Source: Chitinophagaceae bacterium (lineage in GTDB: Bacteria > Bacteroidota > Bacteroidia > Chitinophagales > Chitinophagaceae). Taken from it: a stretch of DNA of 64,000 nucleotides. The DNA lies in NCBI GenBank assembly GCA_023229465.1, contig JALNZE010000012.1, positions 1-64,000 of the forward strand. Direction: 5' to 3'. This document shows, piece after piece, positions 62,755 through 64,000 of this stretch. The notes beneath the pieces were generated by a model. The model was not told where the DNA came from, searched no databases, and saw only the letters and a program-made list of their open reading frames with translations. Position 1 is the first letter of the stretch. Every line of letters starts with the position of its first letter. The translations under genes were made by a program, and so were the position numbers.

Positions 62755-63058
62755 ATCAGGGATTATTTAAAAGGACAAAGTAAGGCTTATTTTCAGGTTT
62801 TGGCTATTGTAAAAAGTGTTAAATGTTGACATGCAGTGACTTACCGGAGTTATTTCTGTGGATAAAGGGCAACAAATTATCAAATTTATGACTGATTTGA
62901 GCTGCCGGGCGGGCTATCATAACAATTTATTTTTAAAAGATTTGCAACAATAGTAATTTGCCGCATATTACGAAATTGAAAATAGTGTCCGGCTATTGTA
63001 ATATTTCACTTTTTTTAGGTACTAATGGATTAAACTAAAAAATTAAAAAATAAACAGT
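62755..63058. other. Divergent intergenic region without a gene
   Basis: About 300 nt between the dehydratase gene (minus) and the LolA-like gene (plus). It is AT-rich near the LolA-like start. No repeat, RNA or open frame is supportable. Confidence 0.5.
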
Positions 63059-63760
63059 ATGAAAAAAATTTTCTTATCTATGATGGTGTTTGGTGCAACT
63101 GCTTTTACCCTGAGTGCACAAACGGCAGATGAAATTATCGAAAAATATATCACAGCCATTGGTGGAGCCGATAAATGGACCAAGGTTCAGTCAATAAAAG
63201 TAGAAGGCCAGGTAGAAGTGCAGGGCCTTGCCATACCTTATACCATGCAGGGGTTACAGCTAAAAGGAATGCGGGTTGACGCGGAGTTTCAGGGAAATAT
63301 AATCATTGATATTGTTACCCCAACCAATGGCTGGTCTCAAAACCCGCTGGCAGGAAAAAATACACTAAGCCCCATTACAGAAGAAGAACTAAAGTCTAAA
63401 GTGGATGACCTTGACATTCAGGACGCCTTCATTGAGTATCAAACGAAAGGATCCGCAGTTGAATTTTTAGGAAAAGATGAAGAAGATGGGAATGAGTATT
63501 TTAAAATAAAGATGACCTCTAAAAATAATAATGAGAAAACGTATTTTTTTGATACAAAAACATACCTGATCTATAAGATAGAATCTGTTGTTAAACAACA
63601 GGGTCAGGAAATGAAAACTGCCGTTAAGTATCTTGATTACCAGTTAATAGATTTTGGCATTAAAATGCCATTTAAAACTGATCAGGGTATGATGATGATG
63701 GTTATTAAAAAAGTAACCATTAACCCCGTGGTGGATGAATCTATTTTCATAGCCAAATAA
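63059..63760 (+). CDS. Secreted LolA-like outer-membrane lipoprotein-sorting family protein
   Basis: A 233-residue protein with a signal peptide (MKKIFLSMMVFGATAFTLSAQ). The start of the mature protein, ADEIIEKYITAIGGADKWTK, is typical of Bacteroidota LolA/LolB-superfamily proteins. Beta strands then alternate (VQSIKVEGQVEVQG, YFFDTKTYLIYKIE). The function is not established; carrying a lipid or lipoprotein through the periplasm is inferred from the fold. Confidence 0.72.
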   Translation: MKKIFLSMMVFGATAFTLSAQTADEIIEKYITAIGGADKWTKVQSIKVEGQVEVQGLAIPYTMQGLQLKGMRVDAEFQGNIIIDIVTPTNGWSQNPLAGKNTLSPITEEELKSKVDDLDIQDAFIEYQTKGSAVEFLGKDEEDGNEYFKIKMTSKNNNEKTYFFDTKTYLIYKIESVVKQQGQEMKTAVKYLDYQLIDFGIKMPFKTDQGMMMMVIKKVTINPVVDESIFIAK

Positions 63761-63850
63761 TTCTGATTGCCCACTGTAAATGCAGGGTATATTTCTTAAT
63801 GCTTGGCCATAAAGTATTGAGGCGTATATCCTGTTTTTTATGTAAACGAT

Positions 63851-64000
63851 ATGTATATGTATATGTATAGGTATTTAAAATATAAATTATCTCTCGCGGC
63901 TTTTTTTCTGGTAATGATTACCTGGGCGCAAACGGCTATTAACTCATCCCATTTCCAGGTAATGGGGGCAAGGGCTTTGGGGCCATCCACCATGAGTGGA
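63851..64000 (+). CDS. Start of a secreted BNR/VPS10-type repeat protein (cut by the window)
   Basis: Fifty codons up to the edge. After a repetitive start (MYMYMYRYLKYK, from TATATG copies) comes a signal peptide ending TWAQ, and then HFQVMGARALGPSTMSG. The ALGPSTMSG string matches the beginning of sialidase-like BNR or sortilin-type repeat proteins (GP..MSGR). The rest is outside the window. The true start may be one of the first three Met codons. Confidence 0.6.
   Translation, partial: MYMYMYRYLKYKLSLAAFFLVMITWAQTAINSSHFQVMGARALGPSTMSG

Overview
The window looks like a chromosomal segment of a Bacteroidota bacterium, most likely Chitinophagaceae or a close relative. The promoters follow the Bacteroidota pattern (TTTG at -33, TAnnTTTG at -7). 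Almost no gene has a Shine-Dalgarno sequence, the one clear exception being rpsU. Gene order rpsU-xerC-hpf-tRNAs-tuf-secE-nusG-rplKAJL-rpoBC is the usual one for this phylum. The family assignment is inference; no rRNA gene is present to fix it.

Layout. (1) 0.2-4.5 kb: nucleotide-sugar genes (PLP sugar aminotransferase, UDP-glucose dehydrogenase, UDP-glucuronate decarboxylase, dTDP-4-dehydrorhamnose reductase), closed by a bidirectional terminator. (2) 4.6-13.7 kb: a mixed accessory stretch, mostly minus strand: MerC-GDCCVxC fusion, cupins, DinB-like protein, YceI, a Crp-family regulator, amidohydrolase, nitrilase, alpha/beta hydrolase and pdxH. (3) 13.7-15.3 kb: a decayed mobile zone with two fragments of group II intron around a ParD/ParE pair whose toxin has an in-frame TGA. 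(4) 15.3-26.1 kb: a sulfur island on the plus strand in three transcription units. Each unit is preceded by a GTAACnnnnGTTAC palindrome exactly 30 nt from the end of the -7 box. It encodes a TauE/SafE exporter, a CstB-like persulfide dioxygenase-rhodanese, an HMA protein, thioredoxin, two rhodaneses, a two-domain universal stress protein, a split YeeE/YedE transporter, a TsdA-like dihaem cytochrome, a Tat-exported SoxB-like hydrolase and a DsrE protein. Broken genes lie within and at the end of the island (peroxiredoxin, rhodanese, porin). (5) 26.3-35.4 kb: tRNA-Gln, the divergent cyanophycin pair cphA/cphB, an SGNH hydrolase, tyrS, an RDD protein, hscA and ribE. (6) 35.4-52.4 kb: translation and transcription core with five tRNAs, interrupted between nusG and rplK by a YefM/YoeB toxin-antitoxin pair. 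(7) 52.5-64 kb: OmpH-like protein, amino-acid permease, heptose-7-phosphate kinase-like enzyme, isoaspartyl peptidase, ispD, an oxidoreductase, an SDR, a response regulator, an ACP-like protein lacking its serine, DUF1573, an IlvD/Edd dehydratase, a LolA-like protein and the start of a BNR-type protein.

How the genes work together. The sulfur island could take up thiosulfate (YeeE halves), oxidise or cleave it (TsdA-like, SoxB-like), carry sulfane sulfur on rhodanese, DsrE and thioredoxin carriers, oxidise persulfide (CstB) and export sulfite (TauE), with all three units probably switched on by one Crp/Fnr-type activator. CphA makes cyanophycin, CphB cleaves it to beta-Asp-Arg dipeptides, and the isoaspartyl peptidase at 55.7 kb is a candidate to split those dipeptides.

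A further layer is structural. From 30 to 48 kb many gene gaps are filled with self-complementary simple-word repeats (GGAGTTAGGAGT, AAATTTTC, GTGAGTCGTGAG, AATTAGGAATTA types) that fold into long hairpins. In one place such a repeat has become the C-terminal tail of riboflavin synthase.
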